DNA of 55,931 nucleotides from Pseudonocardia sp. (GTDB lineage Bacteria; Actinomycetota; Actinomycetes; Mycobacteriales; Pseudonocardiaceae): positions 1 to 55,931 of the forward strand of contig NZ_JAJCYB010000040.1 of assembly GCF_029263155.1 (NCBI RefSeq). The letters are read 5' to 3'. A program made the position numbers and the translations under genes. This document shows, piece by piece, positions 55,764 to 55,931 of the stretch; positions within the stretch are counted from its first letter, which is position 1; the number at the start of each line of letters is the position of its first letter. Under the pieces are notes generated by a model, which saw only the letters and a list, made by a program, of their open reading frames with translations, was not told the origin of the DNA and made no database searches.

Positions 55764-55931
55764 CCGGGATCCGGCGGTGGGGACGGCGGTCGGGATGCTC
55801 CTATGGATGTCAAGCTGCGGATGAAGGTCGTTCCTGTTGAGCGACGGGTGTTCTGCCTCCCTCCCGGGTAGATCGTCTTCCGCCGCTGGTCGGTGTCAAC
55901 GTCGTTCGTCCTCGCTGCGCTGCGGGCGCTC

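Noticed and set aside
55764..55931. A 22-codon frame starting near 55804 (MDVKLRMKVVPVERR)
   Set aside because: Too short, with no homology I recognise and no ribosome binding site; the end of the window shows no gene I can support.

Overview
The window reads as the chromosome of a high-GC actinobacterium. G or C dominates third codon positions, GTG starts and 4-nt start/stop overlaps are common, and there is a DUF222/HNH gene behind a mycobacterial-type SOS box, together with an actinobacterial holin-X/DUF3618 pair. Gene content would fit Pseudonocardia or a close relative; that placement is inferred from gene families, not from a marker gene.

Layout. 533-4212: cytochrome oxidase subunit I, a SRPBCC protein and an NDH-2-like flavoprotein. 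4413-22496: a large partner-switching block with two paralogous giant sensors, each combining histidine kinase, receiver, GAF/PAS, PP2C phosphatase and RsbW-like kinase in one chain (the first also has a STAS domain). It also holds a GAF-GAF-PP2C phosphatase, two free STAS proteins and a free RsbW-like kinase. Embedded in it are a YihY remnant, a PoxB-like TPP enzyme and a frameshifted DUF1990 gene. 22515-30088: a four-gene envelope micro-operon, an SDR, a FUSC-type membrane protein, acetate kinase overlapping phosphoketolase, and a small membrane protein. 30254-34477: the SOS-box HNH gene, remnants of a cNMP-binding protein and a DUF427 protein, an ECF sigma/anti-sigma pair, and a UvrA/FMN-reductase chimeric remnant. 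34760-45332: a PucR-type regulator divergent from a 2,6-dihydroxypyridine-3-monooxygenase-like flavoprotein, then FAD, 2Fe-2S and Mo subunits of a xanthine-dehydrogenase-family hydroxylase, a MoxR ATPase, a CoxE-type VWA protein and an MFS transporter. Similar palindromes lie in front of both transcription units.

45340-52820 is an accessory island. It holds an integrase C-terminal remnant, a terminator, the 3' half of a tRNA-Pro gene (an attachment-site scar), a BrnT/RHH-like toxin-antitoxin pair, two HEAT-like unknown genes, and an IS3-family element split by a second transposon that carries two Tn554-like tyrosine recombinases. The second transposon has a 13-bp perfect terminal inverted repeat, and removing 2,975 bp restores the IS3 reading frame at the insertion point. 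52862-55763 returns to chromosomal style: a secreted Pro/Ala-rich protein and an OmpR-type response regulator/histidine kinase pair.

Working together (inference): the first 30 kb looks like a general-stress and dormancy region. Sensors feed PP2C/STAS/RsbW switches, while phosphoketolase and possibly the PoxB-like enzyme supply acetyl-phosphate or acetate next to acetate kinase. The 35-45 kb block looks like an inducible N-heterocycle or purine-type catabolic operon. Several 1-nt frame breaks (near 10329, 12163 and 14470) are either real decay or sequencing error; raw reads would decide.
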